Shown: positions 17,078 through 26,700 of the stretch, in pieces | Position numbering within the stretch: the first letter of the stretch is position 1 | Layout: each line of letters begins with the position of its first letter | DNA from: a virus | Length of the DNA stretch: 40,254 nucleotides | IMG/VR virus record: IMGVR_UViG_3300035698_006803 | Coordinates: 1 to 40,254 of that record | Reading direction: 5' to 3' (one strand) | Notes under the pieces: generated by a model | Told to the model about the DNA's origin: nothing | The model's input: the letters and a program-made list of their open reading frames with translations, nothing else | The model's database searches: none | Position numbers and translations under genes: made by a program

Positions 17078-18079
17078 ATGACATACGAAGCTCAATATCA
17101 TTCTCCTACAGATTGTAGGATATTCATAAACGACACATGGGTTGATGATGCGTGTAGTGTGGGATATAATTTTAGTGCACCAAAGATACCTATTTATGGA
17201 TATTCTGATATCCATTTTACTGCAACTGCAGAAGGCAGACGTGTCGTCAGCGGTGAGTTTATTATGAACTACAATAAAAGGAATACACTATCTCTTGCAA
17301 TTCTTGGAGAGTATTCCGATAGCACGTCTTTAATGTCAAGTCTTAGTGGGAATACCTCGGTTAGTCGTGCAGAGGTAGATACAACTGCATCAAAAGGTAC
17401 GGGGAAAACTGTTAAAGAATCTAGTTATAGTGTTTGTTATAACTATGCCAATCTTATCCATGTGTATTGCTATAAGAGAGTAGATACAAACGGTGTTTTT
17501 CTTGGAGTCGGGTGCTACGGTGGAAGTGTACAGAAGAACAAGATTGCAGAAGCCAGGAAGGTTGTTCTTGGATGGGAGATAAGTGATACTGAGATAACAG
17601 AATATATGGACAAAAAAATTCTTAGTATAAAAGACAGCGTTTATGATAATGTTTTATCTGCTACAGGGTATCAGGTAGAGGCAGCTGATGTAGTTGGATC
17701 AAGTCCAAATGCTCCAGTTTCTACAACTGACCTAGATGAGCTTGCGGCAAGAGCTGCATCAAGAATAAAGAAGCTTGCTCTTGTGATGAACCCTTCCCTT
17801 GCAGATAGATACAAGGATGATATATGGGGCAATCAAAGATTATCTAAAAAAGAATCTAATATGAATCCTTCTGCCTTGACAAAGAAACATCCGGTTGATA
17901 TAGTTATACACGTCGGACCAGAAGATATTGAAAATACTGGTGGACTACAACTTTTGAAGAGTAACAACCTTATTAAAATAACTGGTTGTGAATTTAGTGG
18001 AGAGGAGGTTATAATTGCCCATGGGATGAATGACAATGTTAAGGTAAAATACCCATTTATTGGAAGAAATGTAAACTAA
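17078..18079 (+). CDS. tail tube-like protein 3 (divergent paralogue)
   Basis: It starts two bases after the previous stop with only a weak SD, so translation is probably coupled. In 333 residues the tube pattern is seen again: a strand with VGYNFSAPKIPIYGY, GRRVVSGEFIMNY, and at the C-terminus a closing ITGCEFSGEEVIIAHG strand. Between them is an insertion of about 180 residues with a Ser/Thr-rich part, a Tyr/Cys-rich strand (SYSVCYNYANLIHVYCYK) and an alpha-helical part. Likely a tube-hub adaptor or tube terminator ring. By internal comparison only. Confidence 0.5.
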   Translation: MTYEAQYHSPTDCRIFINDTWVDDACSVGYNFSAPKIPIYGYSDIHFTATAEGRRVVSGEFIMNYNKRNTLSLAILGEYSDSTSLMSSLSGNTSVSRAEVDTTASKGTGKTVKESSYSVCYNYANLIHVYCYKRVDTNGVFLGVGCYGGSVQKNKIAEARKVVLGWEISDTEITEYMDKKILSIKDSVYDNVLSATGYQVEAADVVGSSPNAPVSTTDLDELAARAASRIKKLALVMNPSLADRYKDDIWGNQRLSKKESNMNPSALTKKHPVDIVIHVGPEDIENTGGLQLLKSNNLIKITGCEFSGEEVIIAHGMNDNVKVKYPFIGRNVN

Positions 18080-18108
18080 CGACGACATGAAAAAAGGAAT
18101 GAAACAAA

Positions 18109-18885
18109 ATGACGACACAAAACACACCGAATTTTCACACACCACAAACTCAAGGACACCCTAAGATTCAACATGAATCAGGGATTCAGCTTAATGGTAA
18201 TCTTTCTCAACAAATACCATCAGAATTTCTAGAGCCACTTGAACCAGGAGAGGTAGAACTGCCATTGAATGATGGTGTTCCAGATGCATTTATGAACGCA
18301 AGACCTGTAATGCCTCAATCTCAAACTGTAGGTAGAACTATGCCATCATACACTGATGCGCCCTCTTATCAAGTTCCTCAAACAGCTGTCAATCCGAATC
18401 CACAACAGGTACAACAGATGCCACAACCTGTACAGCAGTCTGTACAGCAACAGGTCCCACAACCTGTTCCAGTTGTGCAAGAAGTTCCTTCATATGTCTA
18501 TGAGAATTCAATACCTGAAGAGGCAGCAAATAACATAGAGAATCTTGAAGAAGCTGGCGGTGATATTTCTGTGCTATTCCCAGAGCAGATAACAATGGAT
18601 GTTATTAATAATTGGAAGTCTGTATATAAAGAAGTTTATGCCGTTAATATTCTAGACAGAGTTTGGTTTATTAGACCTATCATAAGAAATGAATATATAG
18701 CTATAATGGCAAATGCACAGGATAGATATACAACAGAGGAACAGATAGCAGCGGTTTCTGTTATATGGCCGAAGTTCCAAACACTAGAGGCGAGACAGGA
18801 TGGAGCAGGAATTGCAACCTCATTGTCTGATTTTATATTGAGGATGTCAGGGTTCTCTTCACCTGCTGTACCATTTAAGTTATAA
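18109..18885 (+). CDS. tail assembly chaperone 1 with Pro/Gln-rich N-terminus
   Basis: AAGGA near 18094-18098 precedes ATG 18109. The 258-aa protein has a disordered N-terminal half with a Pro/Gln-rich low-complexity tract (about 84-126, repeats of PQPVQQ type) and a folded helical C-terminal half (about 140-258). The latter contains VWFIRPIIRNEYIAIM (185-200), a motif also found in the next gene. Two small helical genes directly before the tape-measure slot are characteristic of tail assembly chaperones, which coat the tape measure during tube growth. No convincing frameshift site links the two ORFs. The Pro/Gln tail could be a flexible tether. Confidence 0.6.
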   Translation: MTTQNTPNFHTPQTQGHPKIQHESGIQLNGNLSQQIPSEFLEPLEPGEVELPLNDGVPDAFMNARPVMPQSQTVGRTMPSYTDAPSYQVPQTAVNPNPQQVQQMPQPVQQSVQQQVPQPVPVVQEVPSYVYENSIPEEAANNIENLEEAGGDISVLFPEQITMDVINNWKSVYKEVYAVNILDRVWFIRPIIRNEYIAIMANAQDRYTTEEQIAAVSVIWPKFQTLEARQDGAGIATSLSDFILRMSGFSSPAVPFKL

Positions 18886-18886
18886 G

Positions 18887-19624
18887 ATGATAGAGCACCC
18901 TATCCTTCCGCCACGTGTGTATGGGATGTCGTTGCTTGATGTCGAAAGTCTTTTACCTGAGAGAGACGCGTTGCCTGACTATGCTATTCGGAAAATACCG
19001 GATAGCATAGTTTCATTTGCAATGACAGCAAAGCAAACATTTCCAAATATTTTTTGGGTTCCAGTACATGGAGAGAATACATGTTTTGGACACGGAGTAA
19101 CTACACACCTAGTTCTACGTCCTATGACAAGAAATGAGTTTGAGACGTTTGAGTTGTTAAAGCAGAACGATATAACATTCAATGAATCAACAATATTAGA
19201 TCGTTGCATTCTAATGCCAAGTGGACTCAGTAAAGCAAATTCACTTCCTGCTGGTCATGTAGAAACAGCATATAAAATAATTCGTGAATTGTCTGGCTGG
19301 TTTGAGAACTCTGATATGATAGAATTACAAAATTATTATAGAGACAGTGCCCAAACTTCTATGATGACAGTGTTCGATATGATATCCAGATCTGCTTTTG
19401 GTGGTATCAGTAATAGAGACATGAAGAATATGGATGCACATGAAACATTGGAAATTGTATCAATGGCAGAAACTATGCTTGGTTTGACAGTTGACGTTGA
19501 TCCTGATAAGGCTGGAAAGAAACAGAAACAGAAGATTGACAAGATTATTAAGCGTGTAAACCTAGAAGAAGAAAATAGAAAGATAACAGAGAATAGAACT
19601 GCAGAAGACATAGTTAGGATGTAG
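18887..19624 (+). CDS. tail assembly chaperone 2
   Basis: ATG 18887 follows the previous TAA by one base with no clear SD, so translation is likely coupled by re-initiation. The 245-aa, mostly helical protein carries THLVLRPMTRNEFETF (73-88), matching R-P-x2-R-N-E-[FY] of its neighbour (R189 to Y196). Its C-terminus is a charged helix (DPDKAGKKQKQKIDKIIKRV, then an EEENRK stretch). Position right before the giant tail proteins supports a chaperone role. It appears to be a separate gene rather than a frameshift extension of chaperone 1. Confidence 0.55.
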   Translation: MIEHPILPPRVYGMSLLDVESLLPERDALPDYAIRKIPDSIVSFAMTAKQTFPNIFWVPVHGENTCFGHGVTTHLVLRPMTRNEFETFELLKQNDITFNESTILDRCILMPSGLSKANSLPAGHVETAYKIIRELSGWFENSDMIELQNYYRDSAQTSMMTVFDMISRSAFGGISNRDMKNMDAHETLEIVSMAETMLGLTVDVDPDKAGKKQKQKIDKIIKRVNLEEENRKITENRTAEDIVRM

Positions 19625-19626
19625 AA

Positions 19627-22600
19627 ATGCAAGAAACAGAAAGATCTGACCCTATTAAAACAACGATAGCAATGGCTGCAGGTGCCCTTGGGTTAGCTTT
19701 TGGTGCGAAGGCATTATATTCGACTACCGCAGGTAGGCGTGCTTTCACAGAGTTTGCAGCAAAGACATCTAATATAGTGAGAGGCATAAGGTCAGGCTCA
19801 TATGACCTCCTTAGAAATCATGTTCCTTCAGTTGGTGCGACACAACAAGCTATAGCAAAGAATCCATTAAGGCTCAGAGGTGGTCTTTTTGAGGAACTTT
19901 CTGGCATTGATGACTTTGCCTCAATGCCACAAGATATAAAACAAAGAACCAGAGGATTTCTAAAAGGTAGGTTTGGGGCCGGACAAGTAAATGATGTCAC
20001 GGAACACACCTCACTCACTGTCGAGGATATCCTCACAAGAGCTACTCCAGTTGGAGTAGGGAAGGGGATGAAGGGGCCCCTCCATTACTCGTTAGGTTCT
20101 GAATCGTTAGTCGCTGCAGAAGACTATCGTAGACTACAGGTTGCCCAAGCCTCTGATTTGGTAGGTAATGATTTTGTAATAGATAAGTTCCTTTATAAGA
20201 AACCTACAATGGGTGGCTTCCTGATAAATGATGCTAGAGCATTGGATATCAGAGCACAGGCAAGTAAGTTTGTTGATTGGATGAGTAAATTCCAATATAT
20301 GGGTATCTCTCTTGCAGACGTTACCTTCCATGAACACTGGAAAAGAAAAGGTATAGTTGGCAAGTTGCATCCCAATATGCCAATAACAATGAGGGGCGGT
20401 AAAAGGATCACCGTTGGAGGGGACTACGGCTACCAGATAGGTGACGAAGTAGTAAAAATGAGGGGTGGAATAGCTACTTCAATTGGTAAGACAGATGCAA
20501 AGATATATCGCTCACAAAGGTTACTCCAAGAACATTGGGGCAATCTTGGTATGGGTGAGCATGGTCTTACAAAGAAGGGAATACAGGGGCCATCATCTTA
20601 TGCAGATCGTTTAGCAGCAGCACCAGAAAGATATAGTGGATGGAGAGGAAAAGTAAGAGGTGCCCTTGAGAAAGGTACTGGGAAATTTGGTATAGGAGTT
20701 GGTGAGGGATTTGATATAGGTCCTCAGTATGCCAGATCTTCTTCTTTATTTTCCAAGTTTAGTGGCTGGTGGGACAACATGATGAAGGGGAAAGTGCCTG
20801 TAGACCTTCGCACAGAGATACAAGGGAAAGCTGTGTTCGAGCAGGAAGGTTTCACTGCCCTAGACAGAATACTTGGTGGGATAGGTATAAGTACAAAAAG
20901 TAACAGGATACACTGGGCGTCACAAGGTGAATTAAAACAGGGAATGAAAACAATGAGGATGGCTGCGAAAGCAGCCCATCCTGCAGAGATGCCAATGAGA
21001 GTTGGTGCAAGGACAGTAGGTGGTTTCGCTTCAGGAGCAGATGAGGCGTTAAGAGAAGCATCTCTAACTACTGGTGAAGCTACTCACGCAGCTCTACGTA
21101 AACTAGTAACTACTCCACTAACAACATTCGAGTATATGTCAGGCCTTGGTATGAGACCAGGTACGGCAAGTGAATCTGCATATAGACTGATTGCAAAAGG
21201 TATAATCCCAATATATCTTGGAGTAGAAGCTCTGAGATATGCTGATTTCTTAGCTGAAGAAGCAACCGGCGTATCTCCATTTAAGGGTTTGACTTACCTC
21301 TACGCTGGAGCCAGCACTGCACGTCATGCTGCATTCAACATAACAGGTGTATCAGCTGTAAGCAATAGGCTTGATGAGGAGACTGGTGGACTCTTAAGTT
21401 CTCCTTTAGGTATAGCTGGAAGAACGGCTGCTGTAGTTGCAGGTGGTTTCTTTCTTAATAAAAGAATGCCTACTGGGCATAGACTAGCTAAATATGTTCC
21501 TGCCGCGACCGCTGGCCTTGCTGCTGCTCAGTTTACTTCTGGTGTAGGTAAGGGTGCGGTACAGGCATGGGAAGAGCACACAGGTCAGAGAGACGTTCCT
21601 GTGAAGAAGGGGCGTTGGTGGTTTATGGGCAGTACACCTTATCAGGGTGCAGAAATTTCACACTATAGACCACACAGAACTGCACAGATATTGTCAGACG
21701 CATCTTATGAAAAGTATGGTGGTAAGGAAGACTATTGGTCGGGATACTCTTTATTACCAACTCCACATAATGCTTTTGATGCAAGACATCTGATAGATCC
21801 ATATTATGCAGAGAGACATTCATATCATACTGCACCGTCACCTGTCTCTCGTGGTATGTTTTCTGATGTTCCATTGATAGGGAGAGGACTTAACCTTACT
21901 GCTGGACGTGTGTTAAAGCCAAGGATAATGATGCATGGTGATGAGCTTAGAGAGAGTGTTATCACAAGCAGAGGTGGCGTTGGTGAAGGTAATTTAGAAG
22001 GTGTCGCAGAAGCACTTGGTATGGAAGAGTTTTCCTCTACACCTATAGTTCCTGAATATACATTTGGAAGACAGCTTGGTGAGACTATTCATGGTAGCCT
22101 AGATTATACAGGGTTACCAGGATTTATGCTAGAGACAGTAAAAGAAAGATTTTCAGGCACACCAACCTGGTTTTCTTCTGGTCCACAATGGGAGACACAG
22201 GACTATAATGTTTCTGCTGCTAGAGGAATGCATGAGCTCGAGATGGGTGGAGCATGGGGGCTTTCAGAAAGTTTTCGTAGAATGTATCCAAAGACACAGT
22301 ATGAGCTACACTCTGTCAACCCAATTAGGAACCTTGCTTCTCCAAATTGGTTACCTGGTCAAGATAGTGTTTTTGGTGATACTAGTTTTATTGATTTTCA
22401 TTCTGGTGTTGCAGGTGCTAAGGTAAAAGAAGGTGAATCAAGGCTACCACAAATAGGCGAAGATTATGGTGATTTTGAAAAATGGAAAGTACTTTCTGAT
22501 GTTGCACCATTCTCAAAGGCTGCAGAATACTATTCTAACATAGTCAACAGGATGGCTGAGACAGAAGAGCTTTCTAAAGATGAGATGGACAAATATAATG

Positions 22601-23751
22601 CGATTACATCAAGGCTCCCTACAAATGATATTAGGACTACACTAGCTGGTCCCATGGGCCTAGGCACTGGAGCAGCTTCATATCTACCTGAGATACCTTA
22701 CGCCTCTACGAAATTCTTAGGATATCGTGACGCAGAAGATGCATATAGAGCTAGGGTTTTATATGGGTCAGACTACCATGACTGGAAAAACCCTGTCCCA
22801 ACTATGGTAGAACCTCACTTAGCCTATCTTGGTAATTTGTCTGTTCCAGAGGCTGCTGTTGGTGGTGCAGGTGCAGCAGCACTTGGTAGAAATCCATCTT
22901 CCGCTTTAATACTCGGTGCAGTTGGTGGAGTATACGGTGCTACAACATCGGCTGTTAATGGTATGTTTGGGCTCAATCCTAAACCTACCATAGGAAAAGA
23001 GAGAGAGTTTGGTGAAGAATATTTTGATAAAGTAAAATATTTAAAACTTCGTAGACTTGAGGAAAGAGCTAAGTCAATGCATAGACCAGATATAGCACAG
23101 AAGGTCAGAAAAGAACAGTCTGGCACAATGACTGGCCTAAACTATTCTACTGGAGATATCTCAGAGTTCTATTTGAATGCACATAAGGCATTGCCAAGGA
23201 GAGATAGAGGATATCTCCTTGCACTTGCTGGAGGTCCAAATACAGATATTGATGAACTGCCAAGTTACCTACAGCCTATGGTCTCAAAACTAAGAGGTTT
23301 TGATAGAGAGTCTCTTGGTATAGACAGAAGCCAAGTTGATAGTGAAACGATGTCTTGGCTACAAGAAAATGGTGGTGTTCCTGGTGCTGGCTGGTCTGGA
23401 TGGAATCCTAGCGTAGCAACAAAAGATGTTAAGATGATAACGATTGCTGATGAGGGAAGGAACTTCCATGACTATGGTGGATACATGGGTGATATACACA
23501 GGATAGAATCCAGTTTCCCACAGGTAAAGCCATTAAATTTATTTAATCCAGATTTGTCTGTGGACATGGCTATGTTAAATACCAGTAAGGCACTTGCAAA
23601 GAATATGGGCTTAACGAATATACAAACTAATATATCATCTTATCCTGGACAGAACGGTTATTCTAGATATAATATTATAAGAGACCGTCGTTTTGAAGGT
23701 CAGGATTGGATGAAAAATAGTGGGGCTAGGTTCTATGCAGGAACGGGATGA
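19627..23751 (+). CDS. giant tail-lumen protein in the tape-measure position (1374 aa)
   Basis: AGGA (19616-19619) precedes ATG 19627. This gene occupies the tape-measure slot, right after the chaperones. It does not look like a classical tape measure: it is rich in Gly, Pro, Tyr and Trp, with few long coiled coils. It has an N-terminal hydrophobic glycine-rich segment (about 14-30), more hydrophobic Gly/Ala stretches at about 597-645 and 1074-1112, and conserved-looking blocks such as KKGRWWFMGSTPYQG (near 660), NPIRNLASPNWLPG (about 897-910) and YGSDYHDWKNPVP (near 1040). I have the impression that such blocks recur in large-phage virion proteins, but I cannot name a family. Likely jobs: tape measure, membrane-channel protein, or partner of the polymerase-like protein encoded next, whose N-terminus it shares. 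Confidence 0.6.
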   Translation: MQETERSDPIKTTIAMAAGALGLAFGAKALYSTTAGRRAFTEFAAKTSNIVRGIRSGSYDLLRNHVPSVGATQQAIAKNPLRLRGGLFEELSGIDDFASMPQDIKQRTRGFLKGRFGAGQVNDVTEHTSLTVEDILTRATPVGVGKGMKGPLHYSLGSESLVAAEDYRRLQVAQASDLVGNDFVIDKFLYKKPTMGGFLINDARALDIRAQASKFVDWMSKFQYMGISLADVTFHEHWKRKGIVGKLHPNMPITMRGGKRITVGGDYGYQIGDEVVKMRGGIATSIGKTDAKIYRSQRLLQEHWGNLGMGEHGLTKKGIQGPSSYADRLAAAPERYSGWRGKVRGALEKGTGKFGIGVGEGFDIGPQYARSSSLFSKFSGWWDNMMKGKVPVDLRTEIQGKAVFEQEGFTALDRILGGIGISTKSNRIHWASQGELKQGMKTMRMAAKAAHPAEMPMRVGARTVGGFASGADEALREASLTTGEATHAALRKLVTTPLTTFEYMSGLGMRPGTASESAYRLIAKGIIPIYLGVEALRYADFLAEEATGVSPFKGLTYLYAGASTARHAAFNITGVSAVSNRLDEETGGLLSSPLGIAGRTAAVVAGGFFLNKRMPTGHRLAKYVPAATAGLAAAQFTSGVGKGAVQAWEEHTGQRDVPVKKGRWWFMGSTPYQGAEISHYRPHRTAQILSDASYEKYGGKEDYWSGYSLLPTPHNAFDARHLIDPYYAERHSYHTAPSPVSRGMFSDVPLIGRGLNLTAGRVLKPRIMMHGDELRESVITSRGGVGEGNLEGVAEALGMEEFSSTPIVPEYTFGRQLGETIHGSLDYTGLPGFMLETVKERFSGTPTWFSSGPQWETQDYNVSAARGMHELEMGGAWGLSESFRRMYPKTQYELHSVNPIRNLASPNWLPGQDSVFGDTSFIDFHSGVAGAKVKEGESRLPQIGEDYGDFEKWKVLSDVAPFSKAAEYYSNIVNRMAETEELSKDEMDKYNAITSRLPTNDIRTTLAGPMGLGTGAASYLPEIPYASTKFLGYRDAEDAYRARVLYGSDYHDWKNPVPTMVEPHLAYLGNLSVPEAAVGGAGAAALGRNPSSALILGAVGGVYGATTSAVNGMFGLNPKPTIGKEREFGEEYFDKVKYLKLRRLEERAKSMHRPDIAQKVRKEQSGTMTGLNYSTGDISEFYLNAHKALPRRDRGYLLALAGGPNTDIDELPSYLQPMVSKLRGFDRESLGIDRSQVDSETMSWLQENGGVPGAGWSGWNPSVATKDVKMITIADEGRNFHDYGGYMGDIHRIESSFPQVKPLNLFNPDLSVDMAMLNTSKALAKNMGLTNIQTNISSYPGQNGYSRYNIIRDRRFEGQDWMKNSGARFYAGTG

Positions 23752-26700
23752 TAATAGAGTAGCCAGGTTTCTTGGTGGAGCGACCATGCTTGGTCTAGCT
23801 GGTGGTGGAGCGTATATGCTCTCCAAAAGTTCTGCTGCAAAAGAAAGCTTTTTGAACGCGACAAGTGGAAAGCCAGGAGTCACGGTCAGTGCCAAGCCAG
23901 GATCTGCTATTATAGGACGTGGTAAGTCTAGTTTTATGAGAAGCTCATTTACTGCTGAAGATATGTCAAACATGGGTCTTGTAGATCTAGACGTTGGACA
24001 GATTAAAAGCAGAATAATGGATAAGTACAGATATAATAAACTATCCAATATGGGAGCTATAAAATCTTTTTTTAAGTCAATGGAAGGTCCAGCATCTCAG
24101 CTTTCACCTTTTTCTGTTGCTGGTACAGCAGGAATGAGTGGTACAGCTGCTTCGATGGAGCGGATACAACAAATGGCGATGGGACTTTCTGATGTTACTG
24201 GTGCTTCGTGGTCTTTAAAAGAAGGGTATGGTGCTACACTCTCCCTTTCTACGTCTAGTGGAATGAGAGATATAGCAATGCCATACCAGGTTGGACATAG
24301 AGTTACTTCTGGTGGTACGCTGTATGAGGCCCCACGTTTTGTAAAATCTGGTGCATCTAATATGACTCATTTTATGGACGCACTTGAAGGTCAGATTAAG
24401 ACTGGAATGAAGACTAAAACGTCCAGAGGATTTGAAGAGTCTACAAGAGCAGCTATGGGTCAGTTGTCTAAGTTCCTCAATCTTTCTGAGAGTATAGCTG
24501 GAGAGGTTCCTCTTGTTGATTTTGCAAGACGTGGTAATGTTGTTATGCTTGGGTTAGAAGAAAAGCTTAGAGACATAATAAAAGGTGATAAACCATTTGA
24601 AGAAGGCAGCAGGATAATCAGAGAACACCTAAATGAAATGCCAGATTCTTTTTGGCACAATCTTGGTGTTGATGTTACACAAGATAAACATAAACAGATA
24701 GCTCAAGCAATGAGTACCATAAAGGGTGTACATCTACGGCAAGGTGTCCTTGGGCATACTTCATTAAGTAAGGGCAATCTGATAAATGCAGGAGAAATAT
24801 TAGACATCACACGTGAGAGTGGCAGACAATTTAGAGCAGCTAATCTTGCATTACAGCCAGGACAGTTCTCTGATACTGGTGTGACGAAAGGAATAGCAAG
24901 TTATGAGGGAAAAACTTTATTACAGGCTGGTATAAGACCACACTATATGACAGGATCTTTGGATAACCCAATCAATATGGCACAGAAAGTAAATACAAAA
25001 CTTGGTGGTGGAGTGTATGGAACAAGTAGTATGGGTATGCTTGTCCATGATGCGAGTGCAGCAAAGGCACTAGGCATTGATGCGACAGGATTGTTTGGTG
25101 GTGGAGTGATGTCATCATCAGCACAGGCTGGTGCATTGACAAGAAATGTCAAGATGAATATCGAGATACCTGCTAGTGGAAACATTTCCAAGGTTGACAA
25201 AGAGCTTGCAGAAAGATTAATGTCTGGCAATGCTGTTGGGTATAAGGTACCAAGGAATAAAATATATGGTCTTGGACAAGCTATGTCTTCTGGTGCCGAA
25301 GGTGAGGGAACATACGCAAGACTTTTATCCTCAAGGAATAGTTTTGATATTGACGACGTGAAGTTTGTAACAGATAAGGGTGGACAAAGCAAGTGGGTCA
25401 TACGTGGTGGTTACCTTGAACAGTCAAAGAGTGTATCTCTATTTGATTCACATGCTTCGGTTCAAAGGTTATATGGGAGTTCTACCTCAAGTGCTATCGG
25501 AGAAAGTCTTGGTGTTGAAACTGGTGTCCATTGGATATCTTCTGCTGAAATGCTAAATCGTGAGGCAATGCCTATACAGGGTGCATTAGAAGGGATGGGT
25601 ATCCTGGCAGAAGAGCGTGGTGTCCGTGGTAAGCTTAATAATGCTATGGAAGGAAAGTCTTTGACAGCGGCGAACGTTAGAGCAGCCGGTTTGTCGGCAG
25701 GATTGAGTAAACAGGAAATTGGAAAATTCTTATCAAGCAAAGGCAACTCACTATCTACGCAGTATCTAAACAAAGAACAGTTCGGAAAGATACTTACTTC
25801 TATGTATGGTGAGAAAGAAGCTAACGCTAGACTGGGTATGGTTGACTGGACAAAGGGTGGTGTTGCTGTGTCTATGACTGGTATACAAGCTAATGCTGGC
25901 ATAGAATCTGTTCAGAGTACAGGTAAAGGTATAGTTGGAGATACGTTCGATGTGTTTAAGGCAGATCCTACGTTATTGAAGGAAGAGATAACAAGAGCAA
26001 GAACACTAAACCCAATGCGATTTACATGGCAGGAAGCAACTGCGCTTGGACTTAAAGGTGATGCCTATAGGCCTTTATATGAGAATATGAAGAATAGAAT
26101 GATCGAGTCCTCAGGAACAGCAGGGCTTGAGACATCAGTATTCTTATCACAGCATGGTTTTGTAGGTAAGCCTGGTAGACTTGACCCCACCGCACTAGGC
26201 TTCTCAGAAGGTAAGGGATTGGCTGTGAGAAAGCTTGGTTCTAAAGAACTTACGTCTGCAGGACTCCAGGCAGAGAAATTATTGAAGCAAATATCAGAAC
26301 AAGGTGGACATGTTGGTGGAAACATGTCAGAGGTATTATTCGGAGAAGGTGAAAAATCTTTTAGAAAGGGGTTTTTACTAGATATTGGGGAAGAGTCTTT
26401 TGACGTTGGTCTTTTCTCAAAAGATTTTGCTGGTGATTTTACCAGTGGAACCGCTGCAGCGGAAGCATCTGGAAAGATATACATTCCTGGCCTTGATGAA
26501 ATGAGGGCCGGTGGAAGAAGAATAGGACCTTTATCGTACAGTGATGCGACGTTAAATTCACAACTTAGATTATTAAAAGAAGTTGGAACAAAGGGTAATG
26601 ACCAAGCAAGGATACAGAGAATAAGAAAGGCATATAATGACCTACGTAATTCTGTGATGAAAACTGCGAGTAAACGTGGTACTATGAGGAATGTACTAGG

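Noticed and set aside
18088-18165. 25-codon ORF starting in the gap before chaperone 1
   Set aside because: It overlaps the real start out of frame and shows no independent support beyond an ATG.
18392-18490. CAACCTGT/ACAGCA-type repeats as a possible regulatory or recombination repeat
   Set aside because: They encode the Pro/Gln-rich tract of chaperone 1 and are explained by low-complexity coding sequence.
18842-18887. Programmed frameshift joining the two tail chaperones
   Set aside because: The second frame is open only from 18842 and I see no convincing slippery sequence. Stop-start coupling explains the arrangement.
23720-23734. GTG 23720 as start of the polymerase-like gene
   Set aside because: ATG 23735 gives an N-terminus matching the preceding giant protein. 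Not fully excluded.
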